DNA of 64,000 nt, from positions 358,404,779-358,468,778 of the forward strand of contig OX336393.1 of the NCBI GenBank assembly GCA_946902985.2. Reading direction: 5' to 3'. The translations under genes and the position numbers were made by a program. Each line of letters begins with the position of its first letter. The stretch's first letter is position 1. Of this stretch, positions 1 through 9,910 are shown one piece after another. Source of the stretch: Meconema thalassinum. Taxonomy: Eukaryota > Arthropoda > Insecta > Orthoptera > Tettigoniidae. The notes under the pieces were generated by a model. It worked only from the letters and a program-made list of their open reading frames with translations, had not been told where the DNA came from and did no database searches.

Positions 1-32
1 TATTTAAGGGGACCGTTCCTGGCAGAAATAAT

Positions 33-34
<2 letters not shown>

Positions 35-65
<31 letters not shown>

Positions 66-205
66 TTAAATAAAAATGGACAGAGGAAAGGAAGAAAAAA
101 ACACTGTGAATTAATATAGAAATTTTTGGAAGTAAAGAGAAGAGGAAAAGGAAGTGAAGCTGTGATTGGCTCAAGTTCACAGGCTCCCCCAAAGGGGAAC
201 AATCG

Positions 206-244
<39 letters not shown>

Positions 245-275
245 TTAGTAATAATAATAATAATAATAATAATAA
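35..275. repeat. (TAAA)n and (AAT)n microsatellites
   Basis: An AAAT tetranucleotide run lies at about 35-66. An imperfect ATA trinucleotide run lies at about 206-275. A unique AG-rich spacer separates them. The long isoleucine-rich frame here on the minus strand is only the translation of the repeat and is not a gene. Confidence 0.9.
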
Positions 276-299
276 ATATAATAATAAATATTAAATAAA

Positions 300-710
300 A
301 AAAATTGTAGATCAATAATTAATTTCTCAGTTCATTTATTCTTTCGATCACTTCAAATGAACCATCATAAATTGAATTTGAGTTTCCTTTATAATCCGTG
401 CTAGGCTAACAACATCTGTCCGCCCCGCGTGCGAATCTGGGTCGCTGCTGTTCAAGTGAAGGGCAGAGAGAAATGTACCGAGTATGAAGTTACACCTGCT
501 AGTTCTAATGAGAGCGCATACGGCAGTACGACAGGAGGCGATGGTGCTTCACTTTTACTTCCGTCTAGTGGCATACTGTGGCAATTTTCTTTTCCAACTT
601 TTCGCAGGTGTTGGAGATAGCAAGAGAACAATGTGTGGTCACGCTAAAATTGCTACAGTGTGACATTTGTTTGTGGACTCTCGAGCTCCTATCTTATTTT
701 GGCCAGTTGT
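300..710. other. Unassigned single-copy-looking sequence
   Basis: I see no recognisable gene or repeat. The two short plus-strand frames have no domain that I know. Confidence 0.5.
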
Positions 711-1882
711 GTCTACTGTCGATCAATGTATTATGTGCACTCGAGTTTGAAGGTTGTTTGTGAAGTAACCAATAGACTTACATAAAATCCAATAACATCA
801 TCATTTTCGTCCTTCTATTTTGCGTTAGTTCATGTAGGTTTGGATTTTTAATTTATATTTTAATATTTTTATCGCAGTTGGAACACAAAAAGTGCACGTT
901 TTTAAGCGTGTTTCAACCATGCGTCATATTTAAGAATCATTATCTCAATAACCCGTAATCAGATCGAATCCAAATTTTAACATAATATACATTGGAATGT
1001 TGTATAACTGGTTTATTAATTTCAAAATTGTGTGTGTCCAAGAAACAAAGTTGTTATCATTTTTGTAAGGTAACTTTTTCTCGGCTCGGGGTGGTTGGAA
1101 AATGTAGTTCTTGGTGGCGTGGTAATCCTTATACTTATCCTTATGCTATATGACTGTGAAATACGTAAATTAATTCACTTATTTTATATCGGTTTGTAAT
1201 TGTACGAGGAAATAACACATAGTTCACCAGCTAGCCGCGCCGGGAACAGCTGTACAGCGTTGCCGAAAAGGTGCCCACACGCACCATGGCGCGACTCGCT
1301 CGGCGGTGATAGGCTCCATCTCAGCAACGCTGTACAGCTTTTGTTGGAGCGGCTAGCTGTTGAACCATGTGTTATTTCCTCGTACAAATACAAACCGATA
1401 TAAAATAAGTAAATTAATTTACGTATTTCACAGTCATACAGCATAACCTTTTGATGTATAACGATTACAACGCAACCAAAAACTACATTTTCCAACCACC
1501 CCGAGCCGAGAAAAAATTACCTTACAACAATGATAACAACTTTGTTTCTTGGACACACAAAATTGTGAAATTAATAAACCAGTTATACAACATTCCAATG
1601 TATATTGTGTTAAAATTTGGATTCGATCTGATGACGGGCTTTTGAGATAATAATTCGTAAATGTGACGCATGGTTGAAACACGCCTTAAAACGTGCTCTT
1701 TTTGTGTTCCAGCTGCGATAAAAAATATTAAAATATAAATTTAAAAATCCAAACCTACATGAACTAACGTAAAATAGAACGACGAAAATGTTGATGGTAT
1801 TGGAATTTATGTACGTCTATTGGTTACTTAACAAACAACCTTCAAACTCGAGTACACATAATACTTTGGTCGACAGTAGTCG
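711..1882. mobile_element. Fold-back element with ~550-bp inverted arms
   Basis: The segment at about 711-1263 is repeated in inverted order at about 1323-1882, leaving a ~60-bp GC-richer loop (1264-1322). The arms align over their whole length with scattered mismatches. Examples are the shared 15-mer GCTGTACAGCGTTGC at the inner edges and CTACTGTCGA at the outer edges. No transposase frame is visible, and the 82-103 aa frames here are read through the arms. I could not see a clear target duplication, so the superfamily is open (fold-back or long-TIR MITE). Confidence 0.75.
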
Positions 1883-1889
1883 GCCACAC

Positions 1890-2390
1890 GCATCAACTGT
1901 GGCCCTTTGCCACGCAATACAGGGCTATTCAGCATTTTGTTGGAGTGAGGAGTGAGGAGTCATTTCATCGAAATCCTACACACTTGAAAAGCTGGCATAT
2001 GATATAAAAAGGTATAGTTGCAGTATCTGACGTGTTTCCCCATGAACGTGACGACCTGGACTTCCCGTCAAATAATATACAAAGGAGATTATACGATGTG
2101 ACGGCGAAAGTTAGTCATTTCATGAAACCATGCGAGAGATAGTACAACCAGTACGAATAAATTAATTATTTATGTGTAAATCAGCAGCTCAATCTACCCA
2201 TGCTCTCAACATTCTCCACACAATATGATCAATTATACAAGTCAACACGAATTTTGAGTCTGGGTCCTGTATGTCTGATTTTGATTTGTCATGCCTAACT
2301 AATGCAAGTAAAAATAGTTGTAGGCTACCTAATAAAGTTTGCTTTTGCAGGTACCACACCGTAAGTTCAAATTTGATGGAAATTCCGTAT
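1890..2390. other. Unassigned intergenic sequence
   Basis: This stretch is AT-rich with no coding signal or repeat that I recognise. Confidence 0.4.
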
Positions 2391-3202
2391 TTTTAGCCTA
2401 CTTTCGATTTTTGCAAAAAATGAAAGTAGACTTATGAGATCACTACAGGGCCAAAAAATGTGTGTCTGTCTGTGTGTGTGTATGTGTGTGTGTGTGTGTG
2501 AGTCTGTGTGTGTGTGAGTGTGTGTACTCTGAATGTCTGTCCCCCGTATCAATTCGAACACGGTGAAACCGAATTGAACGAAATTTGGTACAGAGGTAGA
2601 ACAAGCAAAGGGCACCTCAGTGTCATGTTTTATATCGCCGCCATCTTTACCAAAACTGAATGGCGGCCACTCAAACGTTCAAAACGTAAAATCAAATAGC
2701 GACTAACCAAATTATCCGATCTCTACCAAATTTGGTAATAACATACCTTCGTATAGGATGCGTCTTGTGACCAAACTACAAGGTCATCCACCGTACCATT
2801 TCAGGATGGCGGCCGTGCGAATTATGCAAACTTTATAATCCATATCATGGGACCCACCTGTTCCGATTATCGAGCCAAGAATCGATTTAACTGTTCTAAA
2901 GGAAGAGGCATGTTCGAAATTAAAAGTTTATTTTGTAATACTATAGTGCAGAAGTGATTTTAAAAAGCTGAGCCGTCTCGGTAAGAAGACAAGATGGCAG
3001 CGGATATCTTGTGCCTGACTTATATTTCACTAATTTGAGTATTGCATGCAATAAAGCGTACTGATACAAAATAAATAAACTTTGTATGAAATGCTTTATA
3101 AATAAATAATATACTCCACTGATGAAATTGTTTAGTCTAAATCATTATTTGCTAACAAGTTATATGTAAGTCATTTTATATAGAATGATGTTCGTCGGCA
3201 AA

Positions 3203-3272
3203 AATGGCTCCGTGGTAAAGCGTTGGCCTATCACTCACATGCCTATGGTTCAAACCCCATCAGCGTTATTAT
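3203..3272 (+). repeat. Possible tRNA-like SINE head
   Basis: A box-A-like run (TGGTAAAGCGTTGGCC) is followed about 30 bases later by box-B-like GGTTCAAACCC. No body or tail can be recognised, so this is a weak SINE-head candidate and not a functional tRNA. Confidence 0.25.
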
Positions 3273-3477
3273 TTTTTGCTTGAAATTTTATATATTTATT
3301 GTTTTGTAATGATTCAGACGTTTTAAAATTAAGCGTTATATTTTGCATATTACGGTAGAAAATATATATTTAATTAAAACATAATTCACCAGCAGATTTG
3401 CTCGAGACATCTAGCAGCCAAAAAGGTAACTGCACGCCGGCCTACTTATTAACTTCAAGATTTTATTGAAAGTTTCT

Positions 3478-3780
3478 TCTTATGGCCACTAGAATGCACT
3501 CGCCCTTCTAGGGTTATATTGTTCGATACTTCTCCACTAGATGTCCAGACTGGTCTACGTGGGACTCCATTGGTTAGTACCGTATACCATTGGCATTCTA
3601 TGCGCATCGAACTTGAAGAATGGCAAGATGATACTACGATAAATTTTTACTTTTTATTTTAAAGGGTTTGTAACAGCCTATTGTGCGTTATTTGAAAACG
3701 TTATTTGAAGTAAAGAACAAAACGATTTCACATAGTAACTGAATTCTAGCCGTTGGTGCTAGTTCAGGTTATTAATTAAT
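3478..3780 (+). mobile_element. Fragment related to the palindrome/YR element
   Basis: This segment is similar to 23890-24140, inside the tyrosine-recombinase element copy A. It shares the run around CGATAAATTTT, the AAAG(C/G)GTTT(G)TAAC block and the flanking order. Neither the palindrome nor a recombinase segment is present here. Confidence 0.45.
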
Positions 3781-3959
3781 ACTTTTATTTCAGGCAAATA
3801 GCAATCGAAAATATCCACATAGTTTGTATACACACGTCTCTGTAGGGTCATGGAAAGATTTGTTAATTCAATTAGGGTTGTGAAAGCCATGCACAACCAG
3901 ACGTGTAAAGACATGCCTCAACTCAAAGTTGGATGTTGCTCACGGCAGGTCGATTATGT

Positions 3960-4201
3960 AATAATAACAATAATAATAATGTTATTTGTTTTACGTCCCT
4001 TTTAACTACTGCTGCTTTTAGATACGCCGGGGTGCCGGAAATTTGGCCCGAAGGGGATCTTTAACGTGCCAGTAAATCTACTAACACGGCCCCTGGCATT
4101 TGTGCACCCTCAAATGCCAGCTGACTGCGCCAGGATACGAACCTGCAACCTAGGGCCCAGCAAGCGAGAACGTTACCGCTGAGCCACGCAGCCAGTCCGA
4201 T
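3960..4201 (-). mobile_element. SINE3 copy (tRNA-derived, AAT-tailed)
   Basis: The minus-strand tRNA-like head is at the right end (CTGCGTGGCTCAGCGGTAAC on the minus strand), with box B GGTTCGTATCC. The body reads through to ACGTAAAACAAATAACATT and a short ATT tail. A 9-bp direct repeat, CGATTATGT, flanks it at 3951-3959 and 4202-4210. That is a target-site duplication of the kind made by LINE machinery. Other copies are at 15563, 42861, 49408 and 63804. Confidence 0.85.
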
Positions 4202-4625
4202 CGATTATGTCTCCAGATCCATAACATTCTTGAGATACTTCTTATCTATCTTTCTTCAATGATGGTAGTAGTTTGTTTCTAGGTTGTGGCGTTTGGTAGA
4301 GGTAAATAGTTTCTAAGGTCTTCAACCAAGAAATGATACTATTATAGTCTTTGATAATAACGAGTTATAACTATACTCATACATTTAGGAGAAATTAGGC
4401 TCTATGTTCTTTACTGAACATCTTGTTTATAAGTGCAAATGCAAACAAACGTTAATTTATGTATTTACATCACGTTTATTTACAAAACATAGTCAACATT
4501 GACATAAAAATAAAACAACACTACAAACAAACTTAAAAAATTAATATTTGTCGTACTTCTTCTGTGTGGGTACAAACTTTCTCGTATTAGCCCCCAAATG
4601 TAATCACCCATCATGTTCTCATTAT

Positions 4626-5177
4626 GCAGGGTCATCGAGAAAGGTGGCCTTAATTTTGATTTGTAATAAAGAAAATTTAGTTATTTAACACCAAAAGATA
4701 GAGAAAATCATGAAGTTTTGTTTTCCTATGGAGTAGGTTTCGATGTGAGCTCAGCCTGTGGCATGACACAAATCCAAACGATAGTCCATGTCCGTCCAAA
4801 TCCTCCGAATCATGTCAGGAGTCACAGTCGCTATGGCATCGGTGATTCGTTCCTTTGGGAGTTGCAGGCACTGGATATTTTGAGCGTAGATAATGTTTTT
4901 ATGTAGCCACAAAAGAAAAAAAATCTAATACACGACTGCCTCAAACGTTCGACATTTTCTTCTGATGTTCTAGGCCAGACTGGCAATTTCTTTATGTCTA
5001 CGCTTCCTGTGTCTTTGAACTGTTTATACCAACGAAGAATAGGTTTATTAGTAGGGGGTTTTTGACCATAAGTTTGTCGAAAACGTCGTTCCACACGTTT
5101 GTTTCGCAAAGGTCGCTTAGCTATTTCTTTTACAATTACAAATCAAAATTAAGGCAACCTTTTTAAGATGACCCTGT
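4626..5177 (-). mobile_element. Internally deleted mariner-like element
   Basis: Terminal inverted repeats begin CAGGGTCATC (left) and GATGACCCTG (right) and continue with the shared block GCCTTAATTTTGATTTGTAA. The minus strand reads an N-terminal helix-turn-helix region (5109 to about 4930) with the motifs RRFRQTYGQKPPTNK and WYKQF. It then jumps directly to a C-terminal remnant in another frame (about 4860-4740: LPKERITDAIATVTPDM and RIWTDMDYRLD). The DD(E/D) catalytic core is missing, so it cannot encode an active transposase. The right flank is TA, as expected for mariner targets, while the left flank is TG, probably mutated. Confidence 0.8.
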
Positions 5178-5179
5178 AT

Positions 5180-5855
5180 TGTCCTCGATAACGTTGCTCA
5201 AAGTCCGTCACGTCTTGGTGATAACCCCTTGCTATTCTGAATCTGCCCCCAAGTTATCTTTAAATTGGTCCAAGTGATCATGTAACATGTGTTTTTAAGG
5301 GACTTCTGCAACCCATTAGTTTAAAGTTCTCAAGCATAGTGGAAATAAGCTCTTTGTATTTCTCAGAAGCCATTTCCAAGAAGCCATGGATCACTGCTTT
5401 AAGGCTGAACCATGCTTGTTTTTAGAGGGTGTTGAGTAATTGTAAAAATTCTTCAATGGCCATTAGATTCTTTATTTGAGGACTGACAATAATACCAGCT
5501 TAAATTTTCGCTTCTGACAATTTAGGGGAAAAAGTCTTTAAATATTGAAAAGCTCCAGAATCTTGACGAAGAGCCTGCTTCCTGAGGTCTAATTTTATAT
5601 CAAAACTTGATCATAGCATAACGTACAAAAGAAAACTTCATGAATGGCGATTTTGTTTACTGTTCGTTGCAGACAGAATATGCATAAAATAATAGACTAC
5701 ACAGAATGTTTAGTTTGTTGTCTTGTGTTATTCTACTTATCAAAACATTCGTAGTCACTGATGCTTAAATTCTTGCCGACCGTCTTAAAGTTATCAATCA
5801 ATATCGTTAATAAGACAACACAGTGGAATGGCTTCAATGCTTTCTATTGTTACTG
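5180..5855. other. Unassigned intergenic sequence
   Basis: I see no coding frame above background and no repeat. Confidence 0.4.
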
Positions 5856-5861
5856 ATCTCA

Positions 5862-6209
5862 GTAATTAACAATACTGTTCAGGTCACTACCCTCTCTGGT
5901 AGGCTTGCGGGTGCTTGGCAAATGGGTAGTTGTGTGATGGGGGATGCTCTGAAGAAGGGGTGGCTTCTTCGAACGAGGTTGTGTCTGTGAGGGTGCGTGC
6001 GTGTGTTGTGGGATGCAGGGATGATTGAATGTAGAGGGAATGGAGGTAGGTTCAGGTTGGGTACTCCCCATAGGTTCGTACGCGGGCCACCAGCTGGGCT
6101 CTGGGGCAACGTACGTGACCTTGCAGCAGTCGCCCGATAGTTGCTGAGTTGGTGAGATAGCCACCGGCTGTGCTCTTGATGACGTTAGGGAAATGTCAAG
6201 AGGCAGAAA
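5862..6209 (-). CDS. Possible proline/histidine-rich terminal exon, function unknown
   Basis: A minus-strand frame stays open from about 6209 to the stop near 5861. It has non-repetitive composition, rich in Pro, Ser, Thr and His, with aromatic patches such as PEPSWWPAYEP. Upstream on the minus strand is a pyrimidine-rich stretch and an AG (…CATCAAG) that could be a splice acceptor just inside the frame, so this could be the last exon of a minus-strand gene. There is no methionine start, no recognised domain and no clear polyadenylation signal. It could equally be a chance frame in a GC-richer patch. Confidence 0.25.
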
Positions 6210-6390
6210 TTACTTATGCACAACTAAGATTCAATAACTAAACTCAGGGTGAGAGTATTGTTAGAGGTACAGAGGAGGAAAAAGGAAACGCTGGCACACT
6301 TACCCTAGGAGGTGCTGCTGTTTTGTGTCTGGAAGTTGAATCCCGACCAGAGGCGATAACCGCCGGAGGGCGGCCATCCTCCGTCCGTCG

Positions 6391-7262
6391 TCACACTGTC
6401 GTCTGTCTGTGTCGGAACTGTCCCGGGCGCGTGGGTCTTTTGCATATTTAAAGGCTCAATTAGGTCATGAGTAGTCAGCGGTTTTTTGCTTATTGTTGCG
6501 TCGTGTAGTTGCAGGCTTTGTGTTCTGGCGCCCTAATTGGTGAAGTAATTACCTCACCTGAAAAAGGTCACACTGGGTGCGTGGGTCCTTTGCTTATTTA
6601 AAGGTTCAATTAGGTCATGAGTAGTCAGCGGTATTTTGCTTATTGTTGCGTCGTGTAGTAGCAGGCTTTGTGTTCTGGCGTCCTACTTGGTGAAGTAATT
6701 ACCTCACCTGAAAAAGGTCACACTGTTGTCTGTCTGTGTCGGAACTGTCCCGGGCGCGTGGGTCCTTTGCATATTTAAAGGCTCAATCAGGTCATGAGTA
6801 GTCAGCGGTATTTTGCTTATTGTTGCGTCGTGTAGTTGCAGGCTTTGTGTTCTGACGCCCTACTTGGTGAAGTAATTACCTCATCTGAAAAAGGTCACAC
6901 TGTCGTCTGTCTGTGTCGGAACCGTCCTGGGTGCGTGGGTCCTTTGCTTATTAAATTAAGTCGTTTCCAACATTCTCAAAGCATGCATCATCTTAAAGAG
7001 GACAACGCGACGAAAAAAATGAATCCAAGCACGCCCTCCTAGCATTATTGGTTCGCGACATATCACCAAAAAAGTCAAAAACAGGTTTTCCACCCAAAAT
7101 CCATTTCAAAAAGTCAACCTATTAAAAAAAATAACCTCACCATGAGATGGATCGGAAAAAATAGATCATAAGTAGTCAGCGGTATTTTGCTTAATGTTGC
7201 GTCGTGCAGCTGCAGGCTTTGTGTTCTGGTGCCCTACTTGGTGAAGTAATTACCTCATCTGT
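6391..7262 (+). repeat. ~178-bp minisatellite, 4-5 units
   Basis: Units begin CACACTG(T)CGTCTGTCTGTG at about 6391, 6569, 6719 and 6896. The second unit lacks ~28 bp. The fourth unit is broken at about 6957 by ~205 bp of unrelated sequence, and its remainder resumes at about 7164. Each unit carries GGTCATGAGTAGTCAGCGGT and GTGAAGTAATTACCTCA. Short frames in this interval are read from the repeat. Confidence 0.85.
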
Positions 7263-7790
7263 GTGTAATATTGCTCTGTCTGTAAGCTGTTCCGCGTATC
7301 CCTCTAACATGGGATTTGGGAAAAGCTGTAGTTAGGCCCTGTCAATGGATGGTCCCAAACAATACCAACCAAACACAGGTTATCATACATAGAAGCGTGT
7401 AGTTTTATGTGACCGTTCGTCTCGCGATTATAAAACACCTATTTTCGTGGAATCTGAGCCACCGAACGTGACATTTCGCCTTAAAAATCTCAAAGTTATC
7501 AGAGAAATTTCTGATAGCAGTTTTGTGAGCGTAACGTTCATTTTAACTGTTATAATCTCAGAGACACCTGTGTTCCGGAATTTTGCCCTACAAGGCGATC
7601 TTAAAAATGCCAGTTAATATACTGATACGAGACTCTCCAGTCACGTACCCAGAAGTTCTAAAGGGAGGGGGGGTGAATCCATCAATATAAATCGGAACTA
7701 TGCATAAATTTACACAATCATGTCCCAAGGTGAATTTTTAAATGTCCCGCGGCTTAGCTCTGCTCGTTTAATTAAGAACTGCGGCCGCGA
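7263..7790. other. Unassigned intergenic sequence
   Basis: No gene or repeat recognised. A G-rich run (AAGGGAGGGGGGG) occurs near 7661-7675. Confidence 0.4.
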
Positions 7791-7796
7791 GGGCAG

Positions 7797-8075
7797 TTGC
7801 AGCAGGTCCGGAGATCGCAGGTATGAATCCTGACGCTGATAGCGGCTATCCTGAGTGGGCTTTCCCCCTGATTTTTCACACTCACTCCAGGCAAATGATG
7901 GGATAGTACCTTATTTCAAGTACCGGGGCACACACCTTATCCCTGTCCCTAATACACAAATTACTGCAGTCATCACATACATATAGATTATCATACAAAT
8001 TCAACACACACCCACTATACGGGGTTGATGACCACGGTAACCCAAGAACCTAAAATAAATTAACAACAACAGCAA
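7797..8075 (+). mobile_element. SINE fragment (CORE-like middle and shared 3' tail)
   Basis: It has a box-B-like GGTATGAATCCTG followed by a block related to the SINE4 middle (CAGGCAAATG(A/C)TGGGA). The 3' segment has TTATCATACAAATTCAACAC and ACGGGG(T/C)TGA. That tail also ends SINE1 and the fragments at 35480-35685 and 51936-52185. It is degenerate, and its edges are approximate. Confidence 0.55.
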
Positions 8076-8094
8076 CAACGAATCTTAAATCTTA

Positions 8095-8636
8095 CAGACC
8101 TGTTCAAAATAATTAGACTCAGCACACAAATTTCCGCCATTGTTAAATTAATTTCAAGATGTCTGTTCATGAAAGGGAATTTTTGTGTTAGATTGTTGGT
8201 ATAATTTGCAATAACTGTTCTCACTCCATTTATGGCTTATCCTAGATGTTGGCAACTCTGTTTTCACCTTGGTCTCTTTTGTTTTGGAGGATGAGTCAGT
8301 CACAGCTCTGTGACTTAAAGTAACTCTTGAAGTCTTGTTACAGGCAACAATGAAAATGAGAGATATTGTTCATTGTTGGTTAAACGTTATTAAGGATTTT
8401 CTGGGGAAGTCTAGATATCTATCATCGTTAATTTCTACGTGTCATTATAGAATATAATTAAATCTTTTGTTTCCTTCAACCATTATGCGCTGAGTACAGT
8501 AAATTCGGATAGCGTTTGGATATTGGGCAAAGGCAAATACATTTCTCCAGGTAATGTTGCAGTTGTTAGAGCTTAGCTGGATGAAATAAGATTTAGTCAA
8601 AATAAGCTCTTTAGAATAATATTTTGAACAGATATG
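8095..8636. mobile_element. Tc1/mariner-type MITE
   Basis: Inverted ends (left CAGACCTGTTCAAAATAATT, right read inward CATATCTGTTCAAAATATTA) are each bordered by TA (8093-8094 and 8637-8638). That is the Tc1/mariner target. The 542-bp interior shows no intact transposase. Confidence 0.6.
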
Positions 8637-8946
8637 TACAATAGAATGATAACATAGTAGTATTTTGATAAAAAATCAATACTGTTTAGAGTATGGGAGC
8701 TGAAAAAGAAAAACATATGCTTCATAATATGGAACCTAAATTGAATCAACATGTTTTTGTTTAATTTTTTAAATCCTTAAGGGCACATAAATTAAGCCAG
8801 AGAACATTAAAAATACTTGAAATAATTGGAATTTGTCTGGTAAAATGGGTTATTGTAGGTGTGTGTGTATGTAAGTGTATTAGGGTCTATGACTGGGATA
8901 GTTGCCCCGGAGCTTCATGGTAATTGGTAACTATAGTAATTGAAGT

Positions 8947-9380
8947 GTTGGTTGGTTGGTTCCTCAGTTTAGGGACTCTGACAATGCGGTCATGTAGCCC
9001 CGTGTACTTTGGGTGTGTGTAGAATCTGTCTGATAACCGGTGTTAATTGTGATGGCTGTATTAGTGTGTGTTATCTGTTGTTCATGTAAGGACTGCTGAC
9101 GATCAATTTCAAGTAGTTCCTACTTTTGCTACCAAATGCTACCGTCAACACCTAGCTGCGAACTTGGCTTATAGATGCCACCTCAACCGGCACCTGGCGA
9201 CGAACTTTGAAATTTAATAGAGCGTTAATCAAATCTAAGCTACACATTTAGTATCACACAATTGTAGTTAGTGGATGGTTCTTTTACATGCCATAAATCT
9301 ATGACATGGACCCGGGGGCTTCACTTCCCCAGTGAAGGAAGGCATACTGAAGGATATTAACGCTCTTAAAATATCCGAAT
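8947..9380 (-). mobile_element. SINE1 copy, head-truncated
   Basis: On the minus strand it runs from the body (AGCGTTAATATCC region) to CTAAACTGAGGAACCAACCA with the (AACC)n tail. The tRNA-like head is missing. See the full copies at 30609-31125 and 31519-32052. Confidence 0.8.
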
Positions 9381-9910
9381 TGTTTCCCGCCTAATGTAGA
9401 TGGGCACAATGTGTGTTTACCGACTGGAAAGCGTTCTATAATAGAACTAGGCAACACTGAAACATGACTTCTATTTAATTGTTTTAGGCATCTACTTACA
9501 ATAATTTGTTCGTCAAAAGAAGGCATGATTAGGTCGGAAAACAATCCTATTCCTAACACTTGTTTAGAACATCTCAGCGGGCGTGCTCGCTGGCTTCACT
9601 CTTTGGTCCCTAGGGAGTCTCCTTATTATTCCTTGGTGCACATGTGATACGCCATCAGTACGAGTTGGACCTCGCTCGAGTCGCGTTGGTTGTCCATAGC
9701 GATTATTTAAGTGACGCAGGTTTTGCTTCTGCGTTTTGACAATGAGAGGCTCTTGAAAGACTTCACAAAAGGTTCATGCGTGTGAGACCAAATATCAAAC
9801 AGAGCTGTGTGTTGCATCACGATAATGCGTCTTGCAGTATTTGGCAAGTAAAAACATTCCTGTTGGTTCTCAGCCTCCTTATTCCCCCAATTAGAGTCCT
9901 TGTGAATTTT

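Larger units (their letters stand above)
2394..4425 (+). mobile_element. Helentron-like element X1 (interrupted)
   Basis: The 5' part (2394-2830) opens with TTTAGCCTACTTTCG and the hairpin CTACTTTC/GAAAGTAG. A (TG)n tract follows, and then the internal unit found in copies X2 (9911-12090) and X3 (52323-54139), including an ATGGCGGCC block. The 3' end typical of the family is at 4357-4425, with the stem ATGTTC/GAACAT followed by TCTTG. The middle does not match the other copies well. It holds a SINE (3960-4201) and a segment related to the palindrome element (about 3480-3780). Treating the two ends as one insertion is inference. Confidence 0.5.
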
